Under the pieces are notes generated by a model, which worked only from the letters and a program-made list of their open reading frames with translations, did no database searches and was not told where the DNA came from. This document shows positions 51,133-62,948 of a stretch of 64,000 nt of DNA, one piece after another (the first letter of the stretch is position 1; the number at the start of each line of letters is the position of its first letter). This stretch comes from Bemisia tabaci (taxonomy: Eukaryota; Arthropoda; Insecta; Hemiptera; Aleyrodidae), in the NCBI RefSeq assembly GCF_918797505.1, contig NC_092801.1:37750517-37814516 (forward strand). Direction: 5' to 3'. A program made the translations under genes and the position numbers.

Positions 51133-54100
51133 TGACGTCACACCTCAGGTGGTGACGACCCTTGGTTTATTCCGAGTTAGTCCGAACAATATGGCTGCTG
51201 CCCGGTTTGCTTATTTAGCGAAAGTTTCTATCTGTATATTACTATATTGTGATTTAGTGGTAAAATTTGACGAGAAATTTGTTGAAACATTTGGTTTCGT
51301 CCGAAATTAACTCTTTCTTGATGAAAAAAGGCGTTAAAGTTCGCGAAATTTATTCACCGGGCGTCCGCGAGTGAGCATCGGCTATCGGAAACGACGGGCT
51401 CGTAAACAAACGAAGATTGATAACAGGAAGGATCCAAACAACTCGGAATCTTTTGATTTTCTTTACCTTTAAACCATTTCTGACTTCTACAAAGCATCTG
51501 AAAATCAGTTTTATCGTATTTTACAATCTGGAGCTAGAGTCTATCGGCTCATTGTGATGTGTATTCAGAGTATTCTGAAACAGAAAGTCAGTTGTCATAA
51601 GTTCACACCCAGACATTCTTTTCTTGGATCATTCGCTTTTCATTTTCGCCTCAAATCAAGTGTTTTGTAGTTTCCTTATCTGAAGTATGTGGTTTTGAAT
51701 TCATACAAGAGTTTGAAGTTCATCTGTTTTAGCATTAAAGCCTATTGAGCCCTCAAACTTTACCGATATGATTACAGTTCAAGGTTCCTCTGGTCCGTAC
51801 CAAGTGATTAGGTACACATCAAAGATGTGTCCTATGGTTCTTCAAATTAACAGTTCAGAAGTAAATTAGAGACTACAGTAACTTAATCCACTCCTGCCCT
51901 TTCCTTCAGTGTTTGTTCGTGTCTGTTCTTTATGCGTTACCACTCTAGTGCATACACCGGTAATGTAGGTTAGATAGGTATTATCGCATATTTTCTACTA
52001 GCAGTACCTTCTCTTAAGCGTTCTAATTTAGCAAAGAAATTCCACCAGTTGCAGAAAATTGTGTGCGTAATGAATAAGTGAATATGAATACCTCCTTTTG
52101 GTTACTCAAAGTTTCTCAGATCCGTCTTAAGGAGGTTTCGCATGTAGGTGCATGATCAGTTTTGCCAGATGAAATTACTGCTCTAGCAGCTTCAAATTTA
52201 TACTTTGATCTCTGATTCACTAATAAATGACACTTTATGGTGTCATTTATATTTAATCAGTTCAAAGCTAATGCGACAATAAATCATCAAAGGTCCGATT
52301 GAGGAAGAAATTTTCCGGTGAGTGCCACGGCTGAATCAACATTCCAACTAGACTTGCGAAGGTATCAACCCAAACAGACTCATGAGGAAGTGATACCTAT
52401 ATGGTAAGTGAGAATTCTATTAAGGCTCTTTCATTTCTTAGATGCGGAGTGCATTAAAAATTTCTAAATCTGCTCATCTGCAGTCATATACTTGAAGAGG
52501 AGTACAACATGAAATGAAGGTGAAGTAACGAAATCGTGGGAATGAGTTAAGGTGATTCGATGGACGCCATATTTTGTGTCAGAACGGCATGCGATATATC
52601 GCATCAATTGGTTCCATATTTTCAGCTACTCGTCATTTTTCTCCTATTTTGAGATCGCGCTTCTGTTGTCAGGAGTCTAAAGCACTCACTTACCAATTTT
52701 AACAAAGAAATTCAACGTAATAAAGGCGTGGTTTTTTCTGAGAGAAAACATCGCATTCGATACTGATATCGAAACTGCACTCGAATGCGATATTTTCTCT
52801 CTGAAAAAACCACGCCTTTAATACGTTGAATTTCTTTGTTAAAATTGGTAAGTGAGTGCTTTAGACTCCTGACAACAAAATTGCGATCTCAAAATAGGAG
52901 AAAAATGACGAGTAGCTGAAAATATGGAACCAATTGATGCGATATATCGCATGCCGTTCTGACACAAAATATGGCGTCCATCGAATCACCTTAATCCTAC
53001 AGCTTCTCTCCACTGAGACACGGATGAAGTAATCTGAAAGCCTTAAGCTGGAAGTTGGCAATGATGGAGGTTCCATGGTGTTTTTCCTGCCTTGAAAGAT
53101 AAGGTTGTGCTGCAGGCCTTAAGCACTATGGAAAATTTGAAATATTGTGATTTTAAACGCAGGCTTCATCTAAGAATATGGAAATCGATCTCAAGTGCTT
53201 TCTCAGATAACTTTCAGAGTTTTTATTTTCATATATAAGAGACAATTATGAGATGATTATCCTACTATTCATGGTATTTCTGATTGAGAGTCAACTAGTT
53301 CACTTGATGCATTCACTTTCCTTTCAAAGAATGAAATATTAGAGGTGACTCTCAAACACTGCAACCGAGAAAGGGCCTTTTTGCATCCAGTGCCTCAATT
53401 ACGTATTGACTACGGTGTTCAAAACTTCTACTTTCAGTTTAGATTTTAAATGGAAAACAAGTTGACTTAACGCTCTACATATTCACAAAATTTTCGGCAT
53501 GTAGAAGATATAAATATCGCACACATTTCAGAAATTTTGTCGAATAATTTTTCCATTAGGACATCAAGAGAAGCAATCAGACTAAAACTTAGTGAATCTA
53601 GGTAAGTACTTTCTCAGATTAGCCATGCCACTACTTTTCCACGCTTTTTCATTAATCATTATCCACAAAGTTAAACATACTTAAATCTAAATGTTACACT
53701 AAACTTGTGTATTTAACCTGATAGTACCTCAGTAATTATAATTATCTTACCTGTTAAACTGTATGATGCAATGAAAAAAATTTCACTTCCAGACAGATGA
53801 CCATTTCCTGGTTGATACCTTCGCAAGTCTAGTTGGAATGTTGATTCAGCCGTGGCACTCACCGGAAAATTTCTTCCTCAATCGGACCTTTGATGATTTA
53901 TTGTCGCATTAGCTTTGAACTGATTAAATATAAATGACACCATAAAGTGTCATTTATTAGTGAATCAGAGATCAAAGTATAAATTTGAAGCTGCTAGAGC
54001 AGTAATTTCATCTGGCAAAACTGATCATGCACCTACATGCGAAACCTCCTTAAGACGGATCTGAGAAACTTTGAGTAACCAAAAGGAGGTATTCATATTC

Positions 54101-55044
54101 ACTTATTCATTACGCACACAATTTTCTGCAACTGGTGGAATTTCTTTGCTAAATTAGAACGCTTAAGAGAAGGTACTGCTAGTAGAAAATATGCGATAAT
54201 ACCTATCTAACCTACATTACCGGTGTATGCACTAGAGTGGTAACGCATAAAGAACAGACACGAACAAACACTGAAGGAAAGGGCAGGAGTGGATTAAGTT
54301 ACTGTAGTCTCTAATTTACTTCTGAACTGTTAATTTGAAGAACCATAGGACACATCTTTGATGTGTACCTAATCACTTGGTACGGACCAGAGGAACCTTG
54401 AACTGTAATCATATCGGTAAAGTTTGAGGGCTCAATAGGCTTTAATGCTAAAACAGATGAACTTCAAACTCTTGTATGAATTCAAAACCACATACTTCAG
54501 ATAAGGAAACTACAAAACACTTGATTTGAGGCGAAAATGAAAAGCGAATGATCCAAGAAAAGAATGTCTGGGTGTGAACTTATGACAACTGACTTTCTGT
54601 TTCAGAATACTCTGAATACACATCACAATGAGCCGATAGACTCTAGCTCCAGATTGTAAAATACGATAAAACTGATTTTCAGATGCTTTGTAGAAGTCAG
54701 AAATGGTTTAAAGGTAAAGAAAATCAAAAGATTCCGAGTTGTTTGGATCCTTCCTGTTATCAATCTTCGTTTGTTTACGAGCCCGTCGTTTCCGATAGCC
54801 GATGCTCACTCGCGGACGCCCGGTGAATAAATTTCGCGAACTTTAACGCCTTTTTTCATCAAGAAAGAGTTAATTTCGGACGAAACCAAATGTTTCAACA
54901 AATTTCTCGTCAAATTTTACCACTAAATCACAATATAGTAATATACAGATAGAAACTTTCGCTAAATAAGCAAACCGGGCAGCAGCCATATTGTTCGGAC
55001 TAACTCGGAATAAACCAAGGGTGGTCACCTGAGGTGTGACGTCA
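51133..55044. mobile_element. 3.9-kb element with about 1.24-kb terminal inverted repeats
   Basis: 51133-52370 is nearly identical, inverted, to 53810-55044. TGACGTCA stands at both outer edges (51133-51140, 55037-55044) and is either an 8-bp TSD or part of the ends; the next bases are CACCTCAGGTG. Each arm has a 64-residue frame (MAAARFAYLAKVSI) pointing inward, without homology I recognise. The middle 1.4 kb lacks a transposase. Confidence 0.85.
52547..52994. mobile_element. 448-bp TTAA-bounded hairpin element
   Basis: TTAAGGTGATTCGATGG at the left and the exact inverse at the right, with arms of about 214 bp nearly perfectly paired around a 20-base loop near 52763-52783. TTAA ends suggest a piggyBac-type target, but no transposase is present. 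A one-ended relative is at about 33490-33570. Confidence 0.9.
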
Positions 55045-55231
55045 AAAATCGGCGTTCGCGCCACGGCCCGGATTCAAATAACGTTTTTGAGGGGCACGAT
55101 TTTAAAATCGCATTTTCTCCCCTTAGCAATTTTTTTCAAAACTTTTTATTGTGCTCATCGTTTTTCTGGTGAAATTTTACATATAGTGCAATAGCTTTTA
55201 AGCCAATCCCTCACCAGCCGAACTGCCTCAT

Positions 55232-55352
55232 TGGACGTATTTCTGTCAAACGGAACTACGTACATTGTGACGTGAGCCCTGTTATGTATATATTCTTACG
55301 GGTCTCAGGGCTCATGTCTTAATACACATAGTTCCGTTTCGCAAAAATACGT
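55232..55352. mobile_element. Second hairpin MITE with 'TTGGACGTATTTCTG' ends
   Basis: 'attggacgtatttctgtcaa' faces 'cgcaaaaatacgtcaaat' with 'gggtctcagggctcatg' inside. It lies within the outer hAT-type element. Confidence 0.75.
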
Positions 55353-55842
55353 CAAATTTCTTCCACTCCATTACCGTCAAAAGTTCTGGGATTCCTGTAA
55401 GAGTTTTTCAAAAGTTCCCGAAAATGCAAAAAATCCGGAACATCTCGAGAGTGTCAAAATTTCCGAGAATTATTCAGGAACATCTCATAAGTTCCGGAAT
55501 TCGGAACTAGTTCGGAACTAATGGGAGCCCTGAAAATATCCTGTCTTTTTATATTTTAGAGCACTAACACTGATTCTAAAATTCGAACCTAAGTCCAAAC
55601 AACTCGTTTTGACACCCCAACTTGAAACCACGCGTTTGGTAACTCTTTTTCCGGCCACGCCTTGTCTCCGCCTCCATTTTATTCCCATTACCAGCGTTGT
55701 CAGATCGCAAGCATACCTCGATACCATGCATATGAGATCATGCGTTTTCTCGTTCGACTCGGCAACGCCGCCCAGTTTAATAATGCACCCGCACTTATTT
55801 CGTTTCCTCCTCGGAATGGCCGTGCCCTGCGCCGCACAATGG

Positions 55843-56068
55843 ATCGAGGCAAAGAGAGAGCTCGGACAAAATTTGGAAACTTCAAACGCTTATAACTCCG
55901 TTTATACAAGACTTACAGGTTCTAAAAGTGGTTTCATTGGTTTCCTCGTAAAATTTTCTTCTAGAACCACCCCTTGAAGTTTAAAATATGATGAAAGAAA
56001 CATCAGAACTTGCATTTTCAGTCAAAAATTTCATGTCCGACCTCTCTAATTGACTCGATCCACCGTGC
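55843..56068. mobile_element. Family E MITE, inverted relative of 17680-17906
   Basis: 'ggatcgaggcaaagagagag' to 'ctctaattgactcgatccac'; the inside matches the other copy over about 200 bp. Confidence 0.75.
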
Positions 56069-57155
56069 GCCGGTGAGGGAGGCGCGTCCGATGATTGAGG
56101 AGTCGTAATTACCATTACCGGTCATTTGGCCGCTCATCATTTGTGATGAACGCCGCGAATAAAGAATCGAGTTGATGGACCGGATAATGGGTCAATGCAC
56201 GCCCGGCTCCAGCCTAAATACTATGCACGTGAGTGAATTGAGTGATGCATGCTTTCGCGCGTCTGTTGTTCTTAAACAACGTTGAGAAAATAACAACACT
56301 CGGCTGTTAAAAATCCCTGCGCGAAATTCACGCTTCCTCAGTTGCTATTTTGATCACCTGGTATTCTGAGTGCATGGATCCAAGTCAGAGAAATTTTTCT
56401 CTGACTAGTTGGTTTTTAAATTTTATGTTAACCGTTGACCTAGTCTGGTACTTTTTAAATAATTGATTTTTCTGTTTGTTGACACCGTGATCGTTGACAC
56501 CATGCTTAAGGCCCATTTTTTCGTTTTACTGCCTGAGCACAACGTCAACGATCGTTGACACCATGCAACGTTACCATCGGGGAGGGGCTTACATTTTGCA
56601 CCCCTCGAGCATGTATCTCATCATCAGCAATTAAATTAGAAGCCGTCTTCATTAACGGCCCCCATCCTCAACATGACACAAGCGTAAGCGACGACTCCTC
56701 CATGTACAAGGGTCCTTAATTTATGGATAAAACACTCACGCGGACTCGGAGTTGAGGCAACGAACGGTGGCACCGATGGTTGATAGACGACACGTGTTAC
56801 CTGTCACACCGCCTTTTGTTTTACATTCGAACACCTGAGCTAACGCCCATATCTCGATTTCTGCATGAGCCCTAGAAAGCATGGATTAGTAAGTGAAGCA
56901 TAGCTCACGCAGAAACTAAAATACGGCCGTGCGTCAGAGGAGCGACGATCAGAGGGGTGTTAGAAAAATATAGAAAAACCCAAATGCGAGACCCACACTG
57001 AACTCGCGGCACACCCTGTCACATCCCTGTAATAGAGTTGGAACAATGGTTGCGCATACAGCCCACGGTCGAGTGATGCACAAGTCGCGTTGCCGCACTA
57101 AGATCGAAATTTCAAATTTTATCCGTTGTGATCGCAATTAGAGGGTGTCCTGAAC
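56069..57155. other. Unique, repeat-poor DNA, no gene recognised
   Basis: About 1.1 kb of moderately GC-rich sequence free of the repeat families seen elsewhere. It could hold regulatory sequence or a non-coding first exon of the GAS2 gene. I found no frame resembling the missing GAS2 N-terminus. Confidence 0.35.
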
Positions 57156-57235
57156 TGCCGTGCTAAGGAAAAACGACGTATGAACATTTGAGAGTTGCCA
57201 AATTTCTCCGGATAAATCGTGTATTTTCGAGGAAA
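57155..57235. mobile_element. One end of a family B MITE
   Basis: 'ctgccgtgctaaggaaaaac' and 'gagagttgccaaatttctc' match the left end; the right end is missing. Confidence 0.65.
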
Positions 57236-57720
57236 GTTCAGGATTTCAATGGTTATATTTCAATGTATGAAGTTGCACAATCCAACATTGCAAAGCTCCT
57301 GGTTCCTTTTTGCAAAATGCAATCCAAATGTACAAACAAGGTTATCATGCTGGAACAATGTCTGATTAATATTGCGTGCAGTGTCACCACTTTTCCATAA
57401 AAACAAAAACAAAATTCTAAACATAACCGCTGTTCTTTCCTTATTTCCCAGCTTTTTTATAAATTAGGCGACGCAGGTTCAAAATTGCTGCTCACGAGGA
57501 ACCTCCGCCGCCTTCCGTCGAAAGATGGGTACTCGCCCGGCTAAGTGCAATGCGTTGCTTCCAAGTCACAAAAGCGTATTGTTCCAGAAGTGATTAATCA
57601 TTAACCTCTTGGAGTCTGGGTCTACGTCTGTTTCTGATTGTTGTTTGGGTCGCGCTCGCGCAGATGCGGCCCTAATGCGCGGTAATCGTGCGTAATTTGT
57701 ACTGCGGGTTGCGTCATTTC
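57236..57720. other. No gene seen
   Basis: A family-H-like fragment is near 57275-57325 ('tgcaaaatgcaatcc'). The rest is unique with a GC-richer part at about 57480-57560. Confidence 0.35.
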
Positions 57721-57998
57721 GGGCGCAGTCTAGACTCTCGGGGCACGTCAAAGAAGATGGGCTCAAGAACCGCGTGTGGGTTTTTCATTTGTCGCGCTTT
57801 GGAGACACATGCCACCAGCTTTTCTGCGACTCGAAAAAATTTCACTGATGAAGAAAACCTTCCTGCGGAATTTCCGCACGTAGTCAGTACTTCCGGACCG
57901 CCCTTCAATCACGCCTTCGGATTTCGCATTTCGGATCACCTTCAAAATTCAGTGATATTTGCGGGCTTTCCTCAAATTCTGGACTTGTAGACACCCTG
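57720..57998. mobile_element. Diverged relative of the 5-bp-TSD MITE
   Basis: Ends 'cttgtagacaccctg' and contains 'gtcagtacttccggacc', the reverse orientation of the MARCHF5-intron elements. Its left terminus is unclear. Confidence 0.55.
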
Positions 57999-58339
57999 AA
58001 AGCAGGCCCATTTGCACTGTTCAATAGTGCTGTACAACCAGGCGCGTCTAAGAGTGTTGTGACACAACGCATGGTAATTTATCTTCACTTGACCGGTGTA
58101 GGGAGTTACTCTCTCCCCACACGGTTCTCAATCACCCGACTATCGATTGTTTACTTAATTCAATTAATTCCATGTTTACGTCGCGCTCGGCTCGAATCAT
58201 CCACATCAACGGTCATCGAAGCCGATAAATTAGGGCCGGCGTGTCGCGGGGAGAAGCCTCAATGTCACCGGTGGGAGTCTGCGGTGAGTGGTGAGTTTAC
58301 GGTGATGCGCAACGCACACGTAGGTGCAGCGGTGCCAGA

Positions 58340-58675
58340 GACAAGAGACCCTCCACTAGTAACTTGGCTATGGTGGAAGCTTTTACTTTCGGGACTTCAG
58401 CATTCTACTGTTGACTTACCTACATGGTTGATGTTCAACAACGTGTTGGCAGTTTCGTTTCGCAAACAAGCCGAAAATGGCCGACGTTTGGGAAAGTTGT
58501 TTGGCTTATGACGTCATCCGAAGCTCATCATCGACCATGTAGGTAAGTCAACAGCCGAAAATAGGGTGATGACTGTTGCTCGCTCATAATTGTCCATAAG
58601 GAATTGTTGAAACCCCGAAAGTAAAAGCTTCCACCTGTCGCTAGGAGGCCAGTGGAGGGTCTCTTGTCTCTGAGC
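58340..58675. mobile_element. Foldback element
   Basis: 'gagacaagagaccctccact' faces 'agtggagggtctcttgtctc', and 'ggaagcttttactttcggg' and 'gttgacttacctacatgg' each have their inverse on the other side. About 336 bp. Confidence 0.85.
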
Positions 58676-58755
58676 GGTGCGCACTGAGTGCCGTTAGTTA
58701 ATGGTGTGAAGTCATTATTGACGTGGGGAGTTGTCTCACAGGCATAACCAAACTA

Positions 58756-59537
58756 CAGGGTTACCACAAACTTTAGGAAATGAAATTGCCTGAAATTTCC
58801 CGGATTTCCCGGACACATTTGAGTAAAATTCCCTCACACTCACAATATTGAAGATACACTGGAAAAAAAACACATTGGATCTAGAGTCCAGACTCTTAAA
58901 AACATCGACAAGAAAAAGTGCTCTTGATTCAATCAGAATCTAGCTTAAATCAAGAACCAAGCCTCTTAATTAAAGTGGATTTCGTTTTGATTCAAGCAAA
59001 AATCCGATTGAATCAAGAGTATTTTCTCTTGTTAATGTTTTCAAGAGTCTGGACTCTAGATCAAATGTGGTTTTTTTCAAGTGTAAGCCATAAGGCCGAA
59101 AATACATAATTTGAAATAGTTTTCAGGTAAAACTTGTTGCTCTAAACGTCAAGTGCATTCTAGAAAGTTAATGAAGGAAAATTAACAATTATCCCCTGAC
59201 ATTTTTGTCATTTTCCCTGACAATGCCAGCACTGGGAAAAAAATAGCTTTGATTTAGAGTCCAGAAAAAACATTGACAAGTAAAAATACTCTTAATTCAA
59301 TCGGACTTTTTGCTTGAATTAAAAGGAAATCCGTTTAAACCAAGAGGCTTGGCTCTTCGATTCAAGGAAAAATCGGATTGAATCATGAGTATTTTTTCTT
59401 TTCAAAGTTATCAAGGGTCTGGACTCAAGACCCAAGCGAATTTTTTTTCCAGTGAGGTTTTCCTTGATTTTTTATGATTCCCTGACATTTCCCGGTTTTC
59501 CCAGTTTTCCCGGTATTCCCTGGTTATGGCAACCCTG
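58756..59537. mobile_element. Element with 'CAGGGTTACCACA' ends holding two nested hairpins
   Basis: The left end faces 'ttatggcaaccctg'. Near the ends 'cctgaaatttcccggatttc' and 'ccctgacatttcccgg' motifs occur. Nested hairpins are at 58857-59083 (flanked by TA) and 59230-59454. A further copy starts at about 63936 and is cut by the window end. Confidence 0.8.
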
Positions 59538-59793
59538 CAAACATCGATGTCAAGTTCAATAAATTGAAATCTGCTCTTTTGACCGTGGAAACACTGTTGA
59601 AAGTCGAGGAGTATAAAGTCGGTGCCGGAGTCTGTATGGCGCCCAAAAACCCCGAATGATTAATATGAAAACGAAGTGAAATTAGCACTGTAAAAGCGTA
59701 TATCACTTCGCGAAGAGAGTACATTTCGCTTCGTATTCATATCACTCGGGGTTTCTGGGCGCTGTGAAGACTCTAGCGTAGAATTATGCTCCA

Positions 59794-59795
<2 letters not shown>

Positions 59796-59837
<42 letters not shown>
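59796..59837. repeat. Poly-T tract
   Basis: About 40 consecutive thymines, possibly a minus-strand retroelement tail. Confidence 0.85.
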
Positions 59838-59838
<1 letters not shown>

Positions 59839-60482
59839 TACATTAAAATTTGACCGTCTGCGGGTTTAATGGGTGCATCGGCATTTCAAAGTAGGTTTTC
59901 TGAAAATTATTGACGGAAGATTACTCTTCGGTCCGCAAAAGCACGTTTGCTTCGACGATCGACGCATCAGTAATTAGTGGAAGTTCAGGGTACAGTTCGG
60001 AAGGTCAGATTTTAATTGTTCAAGGTAAGAATTATGTCTAATGAGGCCTCTTTGTGAGGAAACATTTTTTGCCTTCAAAATAAAGCACAGAATTTGCGCC
60101 ACTTAACCATTCTCATTTCTCAACAACAAATATCTAGCTCTTTGATAGTCTTGCTTGTTGAAAATATACGTGAATATGATTTTTAAAAGTCAATTAAGGA
60201 CGACTTATTTATTTAGGGTTATTACTTACTTATTATTGGGTGCGTTTTAACTGTTTTTCCTACTAGGGCTAAAAAGCTCCCCCTTTCACTCACCGTTATC
60301 CTCGCTTCAGCGACAAAATGTCAGATGAAAAGGGCAGGAAGAGGGGTGGAAAATAATCAGCACGGAGCGGAGCCTCTTTCTGTCTACTATTCCGCCGTGC
60401 TAAGGAAGAACGACGTAGGGCCATCAGGCGATGCCATATTTCCTTCGAAAAATCACGAATTTTCAGGACTATTTGTAAATAT

Positions 60483-60741
60483 TTCTGCCGTGCTAAGGAA
60501 GAACTCCGTATGAACATTCGAGAGTTACCAAATTGCCTTCGATAAAATGTTCAGCTTTGAGGAAAGTTAAGAAAATATTCCCTAGAAATTTTTAATTTTC
60601 AGGACTGTTCGGTGAAATTACGAGCAAAATTAACTGACAATTTTGAGAAAAATATTTACAAACTTGACAGGAAATTTGTATTCTATCATAGGAAATTTGG
60701 CAACGCCTGAAGGTTCATACGGCGTTCTTCCTTAGCACGGG
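60483..60741. mobile_element. Family B MITE
   Basis: 'ctgccgtgctaaggaagaac' to 'gttcttccttagcacgggag'. A second partial left end of the same family stands just before it at about 60393. Confidence 0.75.
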
Positions 60742-60782
60742 AGATTACTCCTCCAACTGCTCAAAAGACACCGTCCGTAATT

Positions 60783-60921
60783 TGGACTTCATTTTGCAAT
60801 TTGGAACTATAAATTCTGGCTCCTCTGGAAAAACACTTATGTGCATAGGGAAACTAATGGCACATACATTGTTTTTTAACCGGGCTAGAATTTACAGTTC
60901 CAAATTGCAAAATGTAGTCCA
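60783..60921. repeat. Hairpin repeat (family H)
   Basis: 'ggacttcattttgcaatttg' faces 'caaattgcaaaatgtagtcc'; close copy of 36457-36593. Confidence 0.8.
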
Positions 60922-61047
60922 TTTGATCTGAGAGGACTGCAAATTGCAAGAAAAAATATTCATAACTTTCTTCAAAAGTAAATAACTTTTAAGGGGAGAT
61001 TTGGCAACATTCGAACGTTCATACGGCGTTTTTACTTAGCACGGCAG

Positions 61048-61440
61048 TATCCGAGCAAGGAGAGAGTGATGGAAAAGCGACTAAATTCGTTGATGTCACG
61101 TCAGCCGTATGATTTTTCACGAGGCGGTTGACAGCATTAGTGGAATTACAGCTTAATCCCAGGTGAGTAGATTGGATAGAAACCATTTCTCACGACATGG
61201 GAATTACCGCACTGCGGATTAGCCCTCAGGGACAGGGGAGGGGGAGGTTGGTTATGGACTACGATAGGGAGAAGGAGGGTGGATAGTTGGGGCACAATCC
61301 ACTATCCGCTGATTACACTCACCTGTTCATGGATCACGAACGCTAGGTCAGTGGTCTATCAAACCGCGGTAAGAAATTCTTAGCGAAAGGGCACCAAATA
61401 GATAAAGTATGGGAAAAGGGGGGGGGGTCTACTCTACCTT
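61048..61440. other. Unique DNA, no gene recognised
   Basis: Repeat-poor, with a G-run near 61419. Nothing coding supported. Confidence 0.35.
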
Positions 61441-61460
61441 GCTAATGAAAAACGTCTTCA

Positions 61461-61938
61461 CTGGAAAAAAACACATTGTATCTAGAGTCCAGACTCTTGA
61501 AAACATTGACAAGAAAAAATGGACCGCGTTTAACAGAAAGGAACCAAGCCACATCAGCTACTGCCAAAAACGCGGCTGTTTAATCTTTTACAAGAGAACA
61601 TTTAAGCGGATTCCTTTGAAAATTTTAGGGATTTTGCTTCGTACTATGCAGAAAATCCACTGAAATTTGCACGAAAATCCGCACAACCGTCCTCATGTAA
61701 AAAATTCAATTGCCCACTTAAATTTGGCACTAGCTGATGTGGCTTGGTTCCTTTCTGTTTAACGCGGTCCAAATACTCTTGATTCAATCGGATTTTTGCT
61801 TGAATCAAAACGAAATCCGCATAAATTAAGAGGCTTGGTTCTTGACTTAAGCTAGATTCTGATTGAATCAAGAGTACTTTTTCTTGTCGATGTTTTTAAG
61901 AGTCTGGACTCTAGATCCAATGTGTTTTTTCTTCCAAT
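61461..61938. mobile_element. Mariner-like hairpin family with a nested foldback
   Basis: 'cactggaaaaaaacacattg' to 'caatgtgttttttcttccaa' is the hairpin type also seen at 58857. It is split by a foldback at 61519-61771 whose ends 'ggaccgcgtttaacagaaag' and 'ctttctgtttaacgcggtcc' are exact inverses. A single end of that inner element occurs at about 45783-45818. Confidence 0.8.
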
Positions 61939-62061
61939 GTTATAAACCTTCAGACGTAGCCAAATTTTCCTTGATAACGTCACAATTTGTAGTCTTTGAG
62001 AATAGTTTTCCTCCAGTTTTTCGGAGGATTTTATTCGCTATTTGATGTGATGGATCTGGAA

Positions 62062-62337
62062 ATTTCAGGGTGAAATGGATTGCATTTTGCAAAAAGGAAT
62101 CAAGAGCATTCAAATGCCGCTCAGATCGTGCAACTTTGCTTGCCTTGCAAATATATACAGATTATCTAAACACATGTTTTCTTTACTCCCAATAAACTAT
62201 AACTTCAAGACGAAAATTACCTTTGTAAATTGTATTTTTTGCATGATTTCAGTAATTTTAATGAAATAATGTAAGTCACACAATCTTGGCAACATTGGAA
62301 TGCTCTTAGTTCCTTTATGCAAAATGCGATCCAAATA
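62062..62337. mobile_element. Foldback element
   Basis: 'tggattgcattttgcaaaaa' and 'aagagcattcaaatgc' face 'gcattggaatgctcttag'-like sequence and 'tatgcaaaatgcgatcca'. Confidence 0.7.
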
Positions 62338-62739
62338 TTCCTAACATTTCTCAAAACTCGATTTTTGTCCGGAGAAATTTTGGTGACGTCCGAATGTCCA
62401 AACGTCGTTTTTACTTAGCACGGCAGTGCTCGTGCTGTATTCTCCACAGAAAAGACCATAGGAATCAAACTGTACTCTGTTTCACCAGAAAGCACGCTCC
62501 AACTCTGATGTTTTAATTAGTCATAGAATTGAAACATGTTTCTCCTTCATTTGACTAAGTAAACTACACCCGCTCACTTGTACCAAAATAGTGGTATCGC
62601 GATAAAGTTGGTATCAGCAGCCAAATAAGACTCAGTATGCACGGAAGAAGTCTCGGTCACGGATCATGCACTTACGTCTTATTCAAAAGGAATACGACCT
62701 AACAATGAGAGGAAAAAAGGGCAAAACTTTACTTGTGAT

Positions 62740-62948
62740 TCGTGAAATTTCCTTCGATGAAATGTTTATTTATAAAGATATGTATATTTTCCCCTGAAAT
62801 TTTCAGGAACTTTAGATGAAATTGCTAACAAAATTATCTGAAAAATTGGGAAGGATATACTCATAAGTTTACCAGGAAATTCGCGTTTTATCGAGGGAAA
62901 TTTGGCAACTCTCGAATGTTCATACGGCGTTCTTCCTTAGCAAGGCAG
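62740..62948. mobile_element. Family B MITE, left end lost
   Basis: The body ('gaaattttcaggaactttag') and right end 'gttcttccttagcaaggcag' match family B. Confidence 0.7.

Larger units (their letters stand above)
50902..55532. mobile_element. Outer hAT-type element of a nested stack
   Basis: Starts CAGTGCTCCCATT and ends AATGGGAGCCCTG, 12 of 13 inverse. AAAATATC occurs exactly at 50894-50901 and 55533-55540. Most of its 4.6 kb is later insertions. Near both ends, 'ccaatgagccagttcggctg' (about 50974) and its near inverse (about 55213) form a second, more diverged inverted repeat. Confidence 0.85.

Noticed and set aside
51089..51310. Inward ORF in the 1.24-kb arm as a possible protein gene
   Set aside because: It is confined to a terminal inverted repeat, is under 75 residues, and has no homology or splice support.
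55609..55977. 122-residue ORF
   Set aside because: It ends inside a family E MITE and no conserved motif was seen.
58059..58511. 150-residue plus-strand ORF
   Set aside because: Its second half is the left arm of the foldback at 58340-58675; no family signature.
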